Notes: generated from the letters alone by a model not told the origin. A stretch of 64,000 nucleotides of DNA from Rhodanobacter thiooxydans (GCF_021545845.1 NZ_CP088923.1:2170001-2234000); one strand, 5' to 3'; numbered from the stretch's first letter, positions 8,533-20,694 are shown. Program-made: numbers and translations.

Positions 8533-9255
8533 TCACTCGCCGAGCTTGGTGGTTTCCGGGCTCGAGGTAAGGTCGCGCTTGCTGCGCTGCTTGTCCAGCG
8601 GCTCGCCAGTGACCTGGAACCACACGTTCTCGGCGATGTTGGTGGCGTGGTCGCCGATGCGCTCGATGTTCTTGGCCATGAACAGCAGGTGGGTGCACGG
8701 CGTGATGTTGCGCGGGTCTTCCATCATGTAGGTGAGCAGCTGACGAAAGTAGCCGGTATAGGCCTCGTCCAGCACCACGTCGTCCTTCCACACCTGGTAG
8801 GCGCGTTCGGCATCGCGGTCGCGGTAGGCCACCAGTACCTGTCGCACTTCGGCTGCAGCCAGCGCGGCCAACTGGTGCAGGCCGCCGACCGGAGCCACCG
8901 GCGCCACCATCGACAGCGGGATCGAGCGCTTGGCGACGTTGGCGGCGTAGTCGCCGATGCGTTCGATGTCCGAGGCAATGCGCAGCGCTGCGTACACGTT
9001 GCGCAGGTCGCTGGCCATCGGCGCGCGCAGCGCCAGCAGGCGCACCACGTCGTGGCCGATTTCCTGTTCCAGCTGGTCGATCGCGTCGTCGTTGCCGACC
9101 ACGCGCTGGGCGGCGCGCTCGTCGCGCCGCTCGAGCACGTCGATGGCCGCCTCAAGCTGCGTCACCGCCAGTTCGCCCATGCGCACGATCTCGCCGGTGA
9201 GCCGGGCCAGTTCGCTGTCGTAACTCTTGATGATGTGGTCGGTGCCGGTGTTCAT
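8533..9255 (-). CDS. phoU: Phosphate-specific transport accessory protein PhoU
   Basis: A 240-residue cytoplasmic, all-helical protein made of two similar three-helix bundles; metal-binding motifs of the family are seen as IASDIERIGDYAANVA (first half) and KNIERIGDHATNIAE (second half). PhoU links the Pst transporter to the PhoR sensor and keeps the Pho regulon off when phosphate is plentiful. It is the last gene of pstS-pstC-pstA-pstB-phoU, separated from pstB by a 141-base gap filled with a palindromic repeat. Start ATG 9255. Confidence 0.96.
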   Translation of the reverse strand: MNTGTDHIIKSYDSELARLTGEIVRMGELAVTQLEAAIDVLERRDERAAQRVVGNDDAIDQLEQEIGHDVVRLLALRAPMASDLRNVYAALRIASDIERIGDYAANVAKRSIPLSMVAPVAPVGGLHQLAALAAAEVRQVLVAYRDRDAERAYQVWKDDVVLDEAYTGYFRQLLTYMMEDPRNITPCTHLLFMAKNIERIGDHATNIAENVWFQVTGEPLDKQRSKRDLTSSPETTKLGE

Positions 9256-9273
9256 GTATGCCTCGTGTCTTGT

Positions 9274-9385
9274 CCCTTCTCCCTCTGGGAGAAGGTGCCC
9301 GAAGGGCGGATGAGGGTGCGGGCGGAGCGGGGTGCTGATGCTCCGCCCGAACCCTCACCCCAACCCTCTCCCAGAGGGAGAGGGG
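9274..9385. repeat. Palindromic repeat between pstB and phoU
   Basis: The arms 9274-9295 and 9364-9385 are imperfect inverted repeats rich in CCCTCTCCC/GGGAGAGGG, with an inner pair GGATGAGGGT / ACCCTCACCC. Elements of this look are widespread in intergenic regions of Xanthomonadales and Pseudomonas. In the pst operon transcript it would form a long stem that could lower or stabilise phoU expression relative to pstB. No coding potential. Confidence 0.75.
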
Positions 9386-9396
9386 TTTTCAGTCAA

Positions 9397-10206
9397 TCAG
9401 CCGAAGCGCCCGGTGATGTAGTCCTCGGTCTGCTTCTTGCCCGGTTTGGTGAAGATCTTCTCGGTCTCGTCGAACTCGATCAGCTCGCCAAGGTACATGA
9501 AGGCGGTGAGGTCGGAGACGCGCGCCGCCTGCTGCATGTTGTGGGTGACAATGACGATGGTGAACTGGCTTTTCAACTCTTCCACCAATTGCTCGATGCG
9601 GCTGGTGGCGATCGGGTCGAGTGCCGAGGTGGGTTCGTCCAGCAGCAGCACTTCCGGCCGCAGCGCGATCGCGCGGGCGATGCACAGGCGCTGCTGCTGG
9701 CCGCCGGACAGGCCGAGCGCGTTCTGCTTGAGCTTGTCCTTCACCTCGTCCCACAGCGCGGCGCTGCGCATGGCCTGTTCCACGCGGCCTTCCATGTCCG
9801 GCTTCGACAGCCTCTCGTGATGGCGGATGCCGTAGGCGACGTTCTCGAAGATCGTCATCGGGAACGGCACCGGCTTCTGAAACACCATGCCGACCTTGCT
9901 GCGCAGGCGGTTCAGCGAGTAGCCGGGATCCAGGATGTTCTCGCCGTCCAGTTCGATCGAACCTTTCGCCTCCTGCTTCGGGTAGATCGCGTAGATGCGG
10001 TTGAAGATGCGCAGCAGGGTCGATTTGCCGCAACCGGACGGGCCGATGATTGCGGTGACCTGCTTCTCCGGAATGTCCATGCTGATGTTTTTCAGCGCCT
10101 GGAACCCGCCGTAGTAGAAGTTCAGGTCGCGCACGATGAGCTTGGGTGCGACGGCTGCTGCCGCCGCCACCGGCGCGGGATTCGTGGCGAGGGCGGAATC
10201 AGTCAT
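9397..10206 (-). CDS. pstB: Phosphate ABC transporter ATP-binding protein PstB
   Basis: The 269-residue ATPase that powers high-affinity phosphate import. Walker [10 protein letters not shown] (about residue 55), the signature LSGGQQQRL, and Walker [13 protein letters not shown] are intact, followed by the switch histidine in IVTHNMQQA. An Ala-rich N-terminal extension of about 25 residues precedes the usual start. Its ATG lies inside the end of pstA (8-base overlap), consistent with coupled translation. Confidence 0.97.
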   Translation of the reverse strand: MTDSALATNPAPVAAAAAVAPKLIVRDLNFYYGGFQALKNISMDIPEKQVTAIIGPSGCGKSTLLRIFNRIYAIYPKQEAKGSIELDGENILDPGYSLNRLRSKVGMVFQKPVPFPMTIFENVAYGIRHHERLSKPDMEGRVEQAMRSAALWDEVKDKLKQNALGLSGGQQQRLCIARAIALRPEVLLLDEPTSALDPIATSRIEQLVEELKSQFTIVIVTHNMQQAARVSDLTAFMYLGELIEFDETEKIFTKPGKKQTEDYITGRFG

Positions 10207-11065
10207 GGGATACCTTGTTGCGGGAAAGGATCAGGCGCGAGGCCAGACTCAGCAGCAGCACGAACATGGTGACCACGAACGCGCCGGCCCAGGCCAGGGC
10301 GTGCATGGCGTCGCCCGGGTCGTTGGCGTACTGGTAGATGATCTGCGGCAGGCTGGACATCTTGTCCATCGGGTTGAACGCCATGTAATTGTTGCCGAAC
10401 GCGGTGAACAAGAGCGGCGCGGTCTCGCCGCTGATCCGCGCCAGCGCCAGCAGCACGCCGGTGATGATGCCCGAGCGCGCGGCGCGGATCAGGATCTGCA
10501 AGGTCAGCTTCCACTGCGGCACGCCCAGCGACAGCGCCGCCTCGCGCAGCGTGGATGGCACCAGCCGCAGCATCTCGTCGGTGGTGCGCACGATCACCGG
10601 CAGCGCGATCAGCGCCAGCGCCACGCCGCCGGCGAAACCGGAGAAGGTGGTCTTGCCGTGGGTGAGGGCGGTGCTCGGCAGCACGATGATGGTGTAGACG
10701 AACAGACCCATCACGATCGACGGCGCCGACAGCAGGATGTCGTTGAGGAAGCGGATTGATTCGCCCAGCCGGGTGCGGTTCGCGTATTCGGCCAGCCAGG
10801 TGCCGGCCAGCACGCCGATCGGGGTGGCGAGGCCGATGCCGATGAAGTTGATGATCAAGCTGCCGGCCATCGAGTTCAGCAGGCCGCCGTCCTCGCCATA
10901 GGCGGTGACCTTGGTGAACAGCTTCAGGTCCAGCGCGCCGATGCCCTGGCGCAGGGTTTCCCACAGGATCCAGGCGAGGAAGGCCAGGCCGACCAGGGTG
11001 GCCAGCATGCTCAACGACATGGCGACCGCGTTGGTGACGCGGCGGCGCAGGTACAGCGCGCTCAT
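10199..11065 (-). CDS. pstA: Phosphate ABC transporter permease PstA
   Basis: A 288-residue inner-membrane permease with six hydrophobic segments; it pairs with PstC to form the channel. The permease coupling motif [18 protein letters not shown], which contacts PstB, is near residue 185. The ATG at 11065 overlaps the pstC stop (ATGA). Together with pstC, pstB and the distal pstS it makes a complete Pst system. Confidence 0.96.
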   Translation of the reverse strand: MSALYLRRRVTNAVAMSLSMLATLVGLAFLAWILWETLRQGIGALDLKLFTKVTAYGEDGGLLNSMAGSLIINFIGIGLATPIGVLAGTWLAEYANRTRLGESIRFLNDILLSAPSIVMGLFVYTIIVLPSTALTHGKTTFSGFAGGVALALIALPVIVRTTDEMLRLVPSTLREAALSLGVPQWKLTLQILIRAARSGIITGVLLALARISGETAPLLFTAFGNNYMAFNPMDKMSSLPQIIYQYANDPGDAMHALAWAGAFVVTMFVLLLSLASRLILSRNKVSHD

Positions 11066-12084
11066 CAGCGTCCCTCCTTGCTGGCCAGCCGGCGCAGCAT
11101 TAGCCGCGCGATCAGCAGCACGATGAAGGTGACCACGAACAGCAGGAAGGCCAGCGCCATCAGCGCGGACTTCTGCAAGCCGACCGCCTCGCTGAACTGG
11201 TTGGCGATGGTCGAGGCGATCGAGGCGCCCGGATCGAGCAGCGACGCCGACAGGTGCATCGCATTGCCCAGCACGAAGGTCACCGCCATGGTCTCGCCCA
11301 GCGCGCGGCCGAGGCCGAGGAAGATGCCGCCGATCACCGCCGAGCGGGTATATGGCAGCACGATGTCCCACGATACTTCCCAAGTGCTGGAGCCAAGCGC
11401 ATAGGCCGACTCCTTCAATCGTGTCGGTACGGTCTGGAACACCTCGCGCATCACCGAGGAGATGAACGGGATGACCATGATCGCCAGCACGATGCCGGCC
11501 ACCAGGATGCTGGCGCCGAACGGGTAGTCGCTGCCGAACAGCTTGCCGATCAACGGCACGTGTTCGGCCACCCACGACAGCTTGCCGTCGTCGGGCTTGT
11601 TGCCGAGGTTGCTGGTCAGCCACGGCTTGATGTGGTCGGCGAAGAACGGGGCGAAGATGAACAGGCCCCACATGCCGTAGATGATCGAGGGAATGCCGGC
11701 CAGCAGTTCGATCGCCGAGGCGACCGGCGTACGCAGCCAGGTCGGCGCGACCTCGGAAAGATAGACCGCTATGCCGAAACTGATCGGCACCGCGATCAGC
11801 AGCGCGATGAACGAGGTGACGACCGTGCCGTAGACCGGCACCAGCGCGCCGTAGACCTCATTGCCCGGATCCCACTCCGCACTGACCAGGAAGTGCCAGC
11901 CGAACGCGCTGAACGCGTCGCGGCCACCCCACAGCGTGGCGCCGGCGGCGCCGAGCAGGGAGGCCAGCACGAGCAGCGCACAGCCCTTCAACAGCCAGCG
12001 GAACAGCTGCTCGTGGCGGGCATCGCGACGGCTGCGCTGTTCCAGGATGTCGGGAGCCGGGATGGCCGTTTCGGTCGCTGGCAT
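11065..12084 (-). CDS. pstC: Phosphate ABC transporter permease PstC
   Basis: A 339-residue permease with a cytoplasmic N-terminus and about six membrane segments. The family segments PVYGTVVTSFIALLIAVP and GIPSIIYGMWGLF are present, and the coupling region LKESAYALGSSTWEVSW lies near residue 230. The gene starts at ATG 12084, just below the pstS terminator-like hairpin, so it is probably transcribed partly by read-through from pstS. Confidence 0.96.
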   Translation of the reverse strand: MPATETAIPAPDILEQRSRRDARHEQLFRWLLKGCALLVLASLLGAAGATLWGGRDAFSAFGWHFLVSAEWDPGNEVYGALVPVYGTVVTSFIALLIAVPISFGIAVYLSEVAPTWLRTPVASAIELLAGIPSIIYGMWGLFIFAPFFADHIKPWLTSNLGNKPDDGKLSWVAEHVPLIGKLFGSDYPFGASILVAGIVLAIMVIPFISSVMREVFQTVPTRLKESAYALGSSTWEVSWDIVLPYTRSAVIGGIFLGLGRALGETMAVTFVLGNAMHLSASLLDPGASIASTIANQFSEAVGLQKSALMALAFLLFVVTFIVLLIARLMLRRLASKEGR

Positions 12085-12112
12085 GAGGATCCAGTAGTGC
12101 GGATAAAAACTT

Positions 12113-12147
12113 GAAATCCCCCGCCGACAGGATCGGCGGGGGATTTC
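12113..12147 (-). terminator. Hairpin between pstS and pstC (partial terminator)
   Basis: An exact 15-base-pair stem with a 5-base loop, followed on the minus strand by AAGTTTTTA. It lies 11 bases after the pstS stop. Such hairpins commonly let the binding-protein gene be expressed above the permease genes; whether it terminates fully cannot be told from sequence. Confidence 0.75.
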
Positions 12148-12158
12148 GTTTCACGGCA

Positions 12159-13193
12159 TCAATGCTTGAACTCGGACGCCCAGTACGCTTCGATCTGGCT
12201 GACCAGCGAGGCCGGCAGCGGTACGTAATCCAGTTCGCTGGCAGCCTGCTGGCCGTGTTCCAGCGCGGACTTGAAGAAGTCGAAGGCGACCTTGCTGTTG
12301 CCGGCGTTCTTCGGCGACTTGTACATGATCATCCAGGTGGTGGCGGTGATCGGCCACGCCTGCTTGCCCGGTGCATTGGTCATGATCAGGTTGAAGTCCT
12401 TGGCGCTGGTCCAGTCCGCCGTGGCGGCGGCGGCGGCGAAGGCATCGGCGCTCGGCTTCATGAAGTTGCCGCTGGCGTTCTTCAGGTCGACCCAGGCAAG
12501 CTTGTTTTTCACCGCATAGGCGTATTCGACGTAACCGATCGAGCCCTTGATCTGGCGTACGTACTGCGACACGCCTTCATTGCCCTTGCCACCCACGCCG
12601 GTCGGCCATTCCACAGCGGTGCCGAACTTCACCTGGCTGGCCCACTCCGGGCTGACCTTGGACAGGTAGTTGGTGAAGTTGAACGAGGTGCCCGAGCCGT
12701 CCGAGCGGTGCACCACGGTGATCTTGCCGGCCGGCAGGGCCAGGCCGGCGTTCAGCGCGGCGATCTTCGGATCGTTCCAGTTCTTGATCTTGCCCAGGAA
12801 GATGTCAGCCAGGGTGGCGCCGTCCAGCTTGATCTGGTCGGCCTGCACGCCGGAGATGTTGACCACCGGCACGATGCCGCCGACGACGATCGGGAACTGG
12901 CCCAGGCCGAATTTCTTCAGGTCCTCAGCCTTCATCGGCGCGTCGGAGGCGCCGAAATCGATGGTGCCTTCCTTGATCTGCGCGATACCCGCGCCGGAAC
13001 CGACCGACTGGTAGTTCAGGTGGTTGCCGGTCTTCTCGGCGTACGCCGCCGACCACTTGGACATGACCGGGTAGACGAAGCTGGAGCCGGCACCGGTAAT
13101 GTCGGTGGCGTGCGCGGCTGCGCCGAAGGTCGAGGCCACGGCAAGCGCGGCCACGGCAGCGAAGCGAAGTGGAGTTTTGTTGATGGTCAACAC
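12159..13193 (-). CDS. pstS: Periplasmic phosphate-binding protein PstS
   Basis: A 344-residue phosphate-binding protein. I place the start at GTG 13193-13191 because AAGGAG lies five bases upstream and a good signal peptide follows directly (AAVAALAVASTFGAAAHA, cleavage before TDITGAG). The mature N-terminus TDITGAGSSFVYPVMSKWS and the phosphate loop HRSDGSGTSFNFTNYL are typical of the family. A longer reading to 13337 would bury the signal peptide and is rejected. It heads the pst operon; a possible Pho box is upstream. Confidence 0.96.
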   Translation of the reverse strand: MLTINKTPLRFAAVAALAVASTFGAAAHATDITGAGSSFVYPVMSKWSAAYAEKTGNHLNYQSVGSGAGIAQIKEGTIDFGASDAPMKAEDLKKFGLGQFPIVVGGIVPVVNISGVQADQIKLDGATLADIFLGKIKNWNDPKIAALNAGLALPAGKITVVHRSDGSGTSFNFTNYLSKVSPEWASQVKFGTAVEWPTGVGGKGNEGVSQYVRQIKGSIGYVEYAYAVKNKLAWVDLKNASGNFMKPSADAFAAAAATADWTSAKDFNLIMTNAPGKQAWPITATTWMIMYKSPKNAGNSKVAFDFFKSALEHGQQAASELDYVPLPASLVSQIEAYWASEFKH

Positions 13194-13257
13194 GGTAGCT
13201 CCTTGGAGGGAAGTCGGATGCGACCCCACCATTTCAGGCTTTTCGTGTTGCCATTGG

Positions 13258-13286
13258 ATGAAATGAATGTTGCAGGCATATGACAA
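13258..13286 (-). promoter_or_regulatory. Possible Pho box upstream of pstS
   Basis: On the minus strand three 7-base units spaced 11 bases apart read TTGTCAT, CTGCAAC and ATTTCAT, against the PhoB consensus CTGTCAT. The fit of the second and third units is weak and no clear -10 box stands at the expected distance, so this is a candidate only. The position, about 65 bases before the pstS start, is right for PhoB control. Confidence 0.4.
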
Positions 13287-13375
13287 ACTGTCACATGGCC
13301 GTTTCATGCGGGCTGAGCCTGGCATTCGGCGACGCACGACGGCCGCAGCCGGTGGTGGCGCGCCTGCACGACGGA

Positions 13376-14038
13376 TCAGGCGGCGTCGAGGCCGCTGCGG
13401 GCCTGCTCGAACAGTTCCAACTGGCGCCAGCGGTTGACCACGCTGCAGAACAGTTCGGCGGTGCGCTCGGCGTCATACACCGCCGAGTGTGCCTCGCGGC
13501 TGTCGAACGCGTGGCCGGCGGCCAGCACCGCCTTGCTCAGCACGGTCTGGCCGTAGGCGAGGCCGCCGAGGCTGACCGTATCGAAGCAGCTGAACGGGTG
13601 GAACGGATTGCGCTTGTGGCCGCAACGACGCACCGCCTGGTTCAGGAAGCCGAGGTCGAACGCGGCGTTGTGGCCGACCAGGATCGCCCGCTGGCAGCCG
13701 GCCGCGCGCACCGCCTCGCGCACTACATGGAAGATATGGTCCAGCGCCTGCCTCTCGGCCAGCGCCCCGCGCAGCGGGTTGGTCGGGTCGATGCCGGTGA
13801 TCTCCAGCGAACGCGGGTCCAGATTGGCGCCTGAAAACGGCTCCACGTGCGTGGATACGGTGGGCTGCGACCGCAGGTAGCCACCTTCGTCCATGGTCAA
13901 GGGCACCGCGGCGATCTCCAGCAGGGCGTCATGCTCGGCATCGAAGCCGCCGGTTTCCACGTCAATCACCACCGGCAGGAAACCGCGAAACCGCTCAGCC
14001 ATGCGCGGTGCGGTAATGTTGTTGCTGGGAATATCCAT
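13376..14038 (-). CDS. rnt: Ribonuclease T
   Basis: A 220-residue DEDDh-family 3' exonuclease that trims tRNA and other stable RNA 3' ends. Exo I is [15 protein letters not shown] (about residue 22), Exo II is [12 protein letters not shown], and Exo III is [14 protein letters not shown] with the catalytic His and Asp. The segment [20 protein letters not shown] is characteristic of RNase T rather than of DnaQ. It stands alone between the pst operon and the phosphate porin. Start ATG 14038. Confidence 0.95.
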   Translation of the reverse strand: MDIPSNNITAPRMAERFRGFLPVVIDVETGGFDAEHDALLEIAAVPLTMDEGGYLRSQPTVSTHVEPFSGANLDPRSLEITGIDPTNPLRGALAERQALDHIFHVVREAVRAAGCQRAILVGHNAAFDLGFLNQAVRRCGHKRNPFHPFSCFDTVSLGGLAYGQTVLSKAVLAAGHAFDSREAHSAVYDAERTAELFCSVVNRWRQLELFEQARSGLDAA

Positions 14039-14101
14039 CGACGAAGCATATCAGCCGCATCATGCGGCATGAGATGCGCACTTTCCTGCGGTGTCGTGGT
14101 G

Positions 14102-14143
14102 CTGTCTTTGATTTGTCATCAAATCTGCACCCAACCGTAAAAT
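14102..14143 (+). promoter_or_regulatory. Pho box and -10 of the phosphate porin promoter
   Basis: Three direct 7-base units with exact 11-base spacing: CTGTCTT (14102-14108), TTGTCAT (14113-14119) and TCTGCAC (14124-14130). A -10 element TAAAAT (14138-14143) follows seven bases after the last unit. This is the layout of PhoB-activated promoters, in which PhoB replaces contacts to a -35 box. The porin start codon is 90 bases further on. Confidence 0.75.
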
Positions 14144-14232
14144 TCCCGGGTCAGAATTGTTAACCAATCGCTAGCCAGCCATCGGATCGAGGGGGCGATC
14201 GAGATGCTTTCCACCCACTTGCGGAGAATCAC

Positions 14233-15504
14233 ATGCGTTCCAAACTGATTGCGGTGGCGATTGCCGCCGGCCTAGGCCTCACCAGTGTTGCAGCTTCCGC
14301 GGCGCCGGCGCAGAGGGCGCCGGCGCAGAGCAGGACGGCCGCCGCCAACAATGGCGAGATCGAACAGCTGAAGGCACAACTGGCCGCGCTGCAGTCCAAG
14401 GTGGACGAACTGGAACAGCGCACCGACGCCCAGTCCGAGATCAACGTCAGCACCGGCCAGGCGGTGGAGAAGGCCACCAATGTGACGGCGGCCAGCGACA
14501 AGAAGCTCGCCGCGCTGTCGAAGGCGATCAACAACACCACGCTGTCGGGCAAGATGTTCTTCGACTTCACCAGCATCGACGACAAGAACAGCGACAAGGG
14601 CAAGAGCGACAAGTCCGGCATCGGCATGGACGTGAAGCGCTTCTACCTCGGTATCGACCACCAGTTCAACGATATCTGGTCGGCCAACCTGACCACCGAT
14701 TTCAACTATGTCAGCAACGATGGCCAGACCAACCTGTTCGTCAAGAAGGCCTACGTGCAGGGCAAGTTCGACCAGGCTGCGGTATTCCGCATCGGTTCGA
14801 GCGACTTGCCATGGATCCCGTTCGTCGAGAAGTACTACGGCTTCCGCTACGTCGAGAACGTCCTGACCGACCGTCTGAAGTACGGCACCTCGGCCGACTG
14901 GGGCCTGCACCTGGGTGGCGACATCGGCGCCAGCAAGTCGCTCAACTATGCGGTGTCGGTGGTCAACGGCAACGGCTACAAGAACCCGGGCCGCAGCAAG
15001 GGCGTGGATTTCGAAGGCCGCGTCGGCTTCGTGCCGTTCGAGAACATGATCGTGGCGGTCGGCGGCTACAGCGGCCATCGCGGCCAGGAGACCGAGAACA
15101 TCGATGCGCAGCATACCGCCACGCGCGGCGACTTCATGGTGGCCTATGCCAGCAAGGACTTCCGCGTCGGTGCCGAGTACTTCACCGCGAAGAACTGGAA
15201 CAACGTGCGCACCCTGTCTTCGGACAAGGCCGACGGCTACTCGCTCTGGGGCAGCGTGGCGGTGGCTGACAACGTGAACATCTTCGCCCGCTACGACAAT
15301 GCCAAGCTCAGCAAGAGCCTGGATCGCGATGCCAAGGACAGCTATTACAACGCCGGCGTCGAGTACCAGGTGACCAAGGGCTTCAAGCTGGCCGGCGTGT
15401 GGAAGCACGGCAAGGTCGAAAAGTCGGTCACCACCCCGGTGCCGCCGCACGTGCAGAACACCAAGACCAACGAGATCGGCGTGTTCGGCGAAGTGTCATT
15501 CTGA
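14233..15504 (+). CDS. Phosphate-selective porin, OprO/OprP family
   Basis: A 423-residue outer-membrane protein with a signal peptide (GLGLTSVAASAAPA), a short coiled coil (IEQLKAQLAALQSKVDELEQ, about residues 45-64) and a 16-stranded barrel ending in the C-terminal Phe (GVFGEVSF) required for assembly. The coiled coil plus barrel is the pattern of the OprO/P trimeric porins that take up phosphate or polyphosphate. A well-formed Pho box upstream and the neighbouring pst genes support a role in phosphate starvation. Porins of this family can also carry other anions, so selectivity is inferred. Confidence 0.88.
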   Translation: MRSKLIAVAIAAGLGLTSVAASAAPAQRAPAQSRTAAANNGEIEQLKAQLAALQSKVDELEQRTDAQSEINVSTGQAVEKATNVTAASDKKLAALSKAINNTTLSGKMFFDFTSIDDKNSDKGKSDKSGIGMDVKRFYLGIDHQFNDIWSANLTTDFNYVSNDGQTNLFVKKAYVQGKFDQAAVFRIGSSDLPWIPFVEKYYGFRYVENVLTDRLKYGTSADWGLHLGGDIGASKSLNYAVSVVNGNGYKNPGRSKGVDFEGRVGFVPFENMIVAVGGYSGHRGQETENIDAQHTATRGDFMVAYASKDFRVGAEYFTAKNWNNVRTLSSDKADGYSLWGSVAVADNVNIFARYDNAKLSKSLDRDAKDSYYNAGVEYQVTKGFKLAGVWKHGKVEKSVTTPVPPHVQNTKTNEIGVFGEVSF

Positions 15505-15596
15505 TGCCATGCCACTGACACGTGCAGGCGACACGCTGCCTGCACGGGTTGAGTGACGGACGGTCTATCGCAAGGGAGTTCCACCCAGGGAAGGAA

Positions 15597-15627
15597 AACG
15601 GCGGGCATCAGCCCGCCGTTTGCTTTT
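15597..15627. terminator. Bidirectional terminator between porin and hflD
   Basis: Stem AACGGCGGGC / GCCCGCCGTT (15597-15606 and 15611-15620) with a 4-base loop and T-rich flanks on both strands, between the convergent porin and hflD genes. A second hairpin, CGTGCAGGC / GCCTGCACG at 15521-15546, sits closer to the porin stop. Confidence 0.75.
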
Positions 15628-15648
15628 CCGCCGTCGGGCGGACCGTGG

Positions 15649-16290
15649 TCAGCGATGGTCCAGCGTGGCCCCAGTCAGCAGGCCGCGGGCCAGCATGCTG
15701 CACTGGCGCCGGTACAGCAGCAGCTGCCACTGGCGCCCGCCGAGTTGCCGCCACAGCACCGCCGAGCGCACGGCGGCGAGCAGGTTCGTGCGCACCTTTT
15801 CCACCACGGCGGTCTGCTGCAATTGCTGCGGGTTGCCGCTGACCATCACGCGCGGCTTGAGGATCGACAGGGTCGATGCGTAGACCTCGGCCAGCCGGCT
15901 GCTGACCTGGCTGGAATCCTGGCCGAAATGCTCGACCTGCCGCTGGGCGGCGATAATTCCCTGCTGCAGTTTCTCCAGCAGGTCCGCGCGCGATGACAGG
16001 CTGCGCTCCAGCCGCATCACGGTCACCGTCATGCGCGTCACCGACATGTCCGGGGTGCTTTCGTCCAGTTGCGCAATCAGCGTGCGCAGGCCGAGCCGCA
16101 CGTTCGAGATGTTGCCGTACACGCCGACCACCGAAGGCGCGTCGATGCGAAACACGCTGGCCACGCTGGCCTCCATCGCGGCTTCGTCGCAGCGCCCCTC
16201 GTTGGCCAGCTGCTGCGCCAGTGCACAGGCCTGGAATAGGCCGGCGAGGGCGAGCACGCGCTCTTCGGTCATGGAAAAAGTTTCAAACAC
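15649..16290 (-). CDS. hflD: HflD family protein
   Basis: A 213-residue helical protein of the HflD (YcfC) family; [20 protein letters not shown] near the N-terminus is the family signature. In E. coli HflD is membrane-associated and influences lambda lysogeny by interacting with CII; its normal cellular role is unclear. The order nudJ-mnmA-hflD matches E. coli. The start is either GTG 16290 (AGGAG twelve bases upstream, overlapping the mnmA stop) or ATG 16272; the former is used here. Confidence 0.88.
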   Translation of the reverse strand: MFETFSMTEERVLALAGLFQACALAQQLANEGRCDEAAMEASVASVFRIDAPSVVGVYGNISNVRLGLRTLIAQLDESTPDMSVTRMTVTVMRLERSLSSRADLLEKLQQGIIAAQRQVEHFGQDSSQVSSRLAEVYASTLSILKPRVMVSGNPQQLQQTAVVEKVRTNLLAAVRSAVLWRQLGGRQWQLLLYRRQCSMLARGLLTGATLDHR

Positions 16291-17431
16291 GAGCTTGCGA
16301 TTCTCCTGCGGGATGCGTGGGGAAGGATTGGAATGGCGGCAGCAGGCTGCCGTAGGGCGCGTCGGTGGCGGCGATCACCGCGCCGCCGAGGCAGACCTCG
16401 CCATCGTAGAGGACCACCGATTGCCCGGGGGTGACGGCACGCTGGGGTTCGTCGAAGCGTACCTCAAGTCCGTCGTCGGTCACCCCGACCTCGCAGGCCT
16501 GGTCGGCCTGGCGGTAGCGGGTACGCGCGGTGCAGCGGAAATGGGTGGCCGGCGCGGCGCCGGCAATCCAGCTGGGCAGCTCCGAGCGCAGCCGGCGTGA
16601 ATACAACCAGCGGTTCTCGCCGCCCTGGGCCACGTACAGCACGTTCGCCGCCACGTCCTTGCCGACCACGTACCACGCCTCGCCGCCGGCGCCGTGGCGG
16701 CCGCCGATGCCCAGCCCGTTGCGCTGGCCCAGCGTGTAGTACATGGCGCCCTGGTGTTCGCCGACCAGCTCGCCGGCGGGCGTGCGCATCTCGCCTGGGC
16801 GAGCGGGGATGTACTGGGCCAGAAAGCCGCGGAAATCGCGCTCGCCGATGAAGCAGATACCGGTGGAGTCCTTCTTCGCGTGGGTAGGCAGCCCCGCCGC
16901 GCGGGCCATCTCGCGCACACGGGGCTTCTCGATCCCGCCCAGCGGGAACAGCGTGGCGGCCAGCTGCTGCTGACCCAGTGCGTGCAGGAAATAGCTCTGG
17001 TCCTTGGCCGCATCCACCGCGCGCAGCAGCCGGTAGCGGCCGTCCTTGCAGTCGACGCGGGCGTAGTGGCCGGTGGCGATCTTCTCGGCACCGAGCGTGC
17101 GGGCCTCATCCAGGAAGGTCTTGAACTTGATCTCACGATTGCACAGCACGTCCGGGTTCGGCGTGCGCCCGGCGCGGTACTCGGCGAGGAAGTGTTCGAA
17201 CACGCCGTCCCAGTATTCCGCGGCGAAGTTGCGTGTGTGGAACGGGATGCCGAGCCGGCCGCATACGGCCACGGCATCCTTGCGGTCGGCATCGGTCGTG
17301 CAGGGGCCGCTGCGCTCGTCCTCCTCCCAGTTCTGCATGAACAGGCCTTCCACCTGGTAGCCGGCCTGCTGCAGCAGCAGGGCCGCCACCGAGGAGTCGA
17401 CGCCACCGGAGATGCCCAGCATCACCTTCAC
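16283..17431 (-). CDS. mnmA: tRNA-specific 2-thiouridylase MnmA
   Basis: The 382-residue enzyme puts the sulphur on U34 of tRNA-Lys, -Glu and -Gln, using ATP to adenylate the uridine. The PP-loop [15 protein letters not shown] is at the very N-terminus; the catalytic cysteines are visible in [12 protein letters not shown] and [14 protein letters not shown] start it at GTG 17431, whose GTGA overlaps the stop of the Nudix gene; a longer reading adds unrelated sequence from that gene's other frame. It overlaps hflD by eight bases if hflD begins at its GTG. Confidence 0.95.
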   Translation of the reverse strand: MKVMLGISGGVDSSVAALLLQQAGYQVEGLFMQNWEEDERSGPCTTDADRKDAVAVCGRLGIPFHTRNFAAEYWDGVFEHFLAEYRAGRTPNPDVLCNREIKFKTFLDEARTLGAEKIATGHYARVDCKDGRYRLLRAVDAAKDQSYFLHALGQQQLAATLFPLGGIEKPRVREMARAAGLPTHAKKDSTGICFIGERDFRGFLAQYIPARPGEMRTPAGELVGEHQGAMYYTLGQRNGLGIGGRHGAGGEAWYVVGKDVAANVLYVAQGGENRWLYSRRLRSELPSWIAGAAPATHFRCTARTRYRQADQACEVGVTDDGLEVRFDEPQRAVTPGQSVVLYDGEVCLGGAVIAATDAPYGSLLPPFQSFPTHPAGESQARV

Positions 17432-17943
17432 GATGCGCTGCCTGCGGGGAAGTGGCTCAGCACATCCAGCGGCAGCCGCTGGCCGGACAGCCACAGGTCG
17501 ATGCTCTGCAGGATCATCGGGCTGCGCAGGCGCTCGCCCAGGGCGGCGATCTCGGCCCGGGTCAGCCACACGGCGCGGCGGATGTCGGTGTCCAGCGCAC
17601 GCTGCGGGTCGTGGCTGAGCGCACGCGCGGCGAAGCTGAAGCGGACCACCACGTCGCCGTGCTCGGTGCTGCGCCACTGGTGCACGCCGATCAGGTGCTG
17701 CAGTTGCACCGTCCAGCCGGTTTCCTCCAGCGTCTCGCGCAGGGCGGCCGCGGCGAGGCTTTCGCCGTCTTCCAGATGGCCGGCCGGCTGGTTCCAGGCA
17801 GGCCGGCCGTTGACCTCTTCCTCGACCATCAGGAACCGCCCGCCGTCGGCCACCACGCAGGCGACGGTGACGTGCGGGCGCCAGACTTCGGCAGGGGCGA
17901 GGGCGGCGGGCATGCGGGAACGTGGGGCTGGAAAAAGCGTCAT
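17428..17943 (-). CDS. nudJ: Nudix hydrolase, NudJ type
   Basis: A 171-residue Nudix enzyme. The full Nudix box is present: Gly of GHLEDGES through [10 protein letters not shown], matching GX5EX7[29 protein letters not shown] before it and the position directly upstream of mnmA-hflD fit NudJ, which in E. coli hydrolyses thiamine pyrophosphates and nucleoside tri- and diphosphates. The ATG at 17943 starts the gene; its stop overlaps the mnmA GTG. Substrate range is inferred from the family. Confidence 0.9.
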   Translation of the reverse strand: MTLFPAPRSRMPAALAPAEVWRPHVTVACVVADGGRFLMVEEEVNGRPAWNQPAGHLEDGESLAAAALRETLEETGWTVQLQHLIGVHQWRSTEHGDVVVRFSFAARALSHDPQRALDTDIRRAVWLTRAEIAALGERLRSPMILQSIDLWLSGQRLPLDVLSHFPAGSAS

Positions 17944-18018
17944 TGTGCCATCACCTCTGCCATCGCACCGCGACAGGTGGACGCACCGTCGCAGCGTATA
18001 CTCCCAGCCAGAAACACG

Positions 18019-18357
18019 ATGCCGGAAAACATGGTCCATCAACCCGACAACGAGCAGGACAGCGGCCGCGGCCTGGCGCTGGAAACCGCCAAGCCCGAGG
18101 TGGCGCGACCCCCACTGTTCCAGGTACTGCTGCTGAACGACGACTTCACCCCGATGGACTTCGTGGTCGAGGTGCTGCGTACCTTCTTCAACCTGGATCA
18201 GGAACAGGCGGTGCAGGTGATGCTGCACGTCCATACGCGCGGACGGGGCGTATGCGGTGTATTTACCCGCGAAGTGGCCGAAACCAAGGTAACCCACGTC
18301 AACGAATATTCACGCTCCCATCAACACCCGTTGCTGTGCACTATGGAAAAGCTTTGA
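18019..18357 (+). CDS. clpS: ClpAP adaptor protein ClpS
   Basis: A 112-residue adaptor that binds proteins with N-degron residues and delivers them to ClpA. The core is intact: [20 protein letters not shown] (Asn and Asp of the N-end pocket) and [21 protein letters not shown] (His of the pocket), which also fold against the ClpA N domain. The N-terminal tail of about 35 residues is the flexible part threaded into ClpA. ATG 18019 is used; ATG 18031 with GGA five bases upstream is equally possible. clpA follows 66 bases downstream. Confidence 0.95.
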   Translation: MPENMVHQPDNEQDSGRGLALETAKPEVARPPLFQVLLLNDDFTPMDFVVEVLRTFFNLDQEQAVQVMLHVHTRGRGVCGVFTREVAETKVTHVNEYSRSHQHPLLCTMEKL

Positions 18358-18423
18358 GCGACCCCATTTTGTGCTCATCGCGGCGCTGAAGGCCGCTCAA
18401 CATTGCAAGCGGAGATGATCCGA

Positions 18424-20694
<2,271 letters not shown>

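Noticed and set aside
12159..13337. A longer PstS starting at 13337
   Set aside because: The extra 48 residues would bury the signal peptide. AAGGAG and the GTG at 13193 place the signal peptide at the N-terminus.
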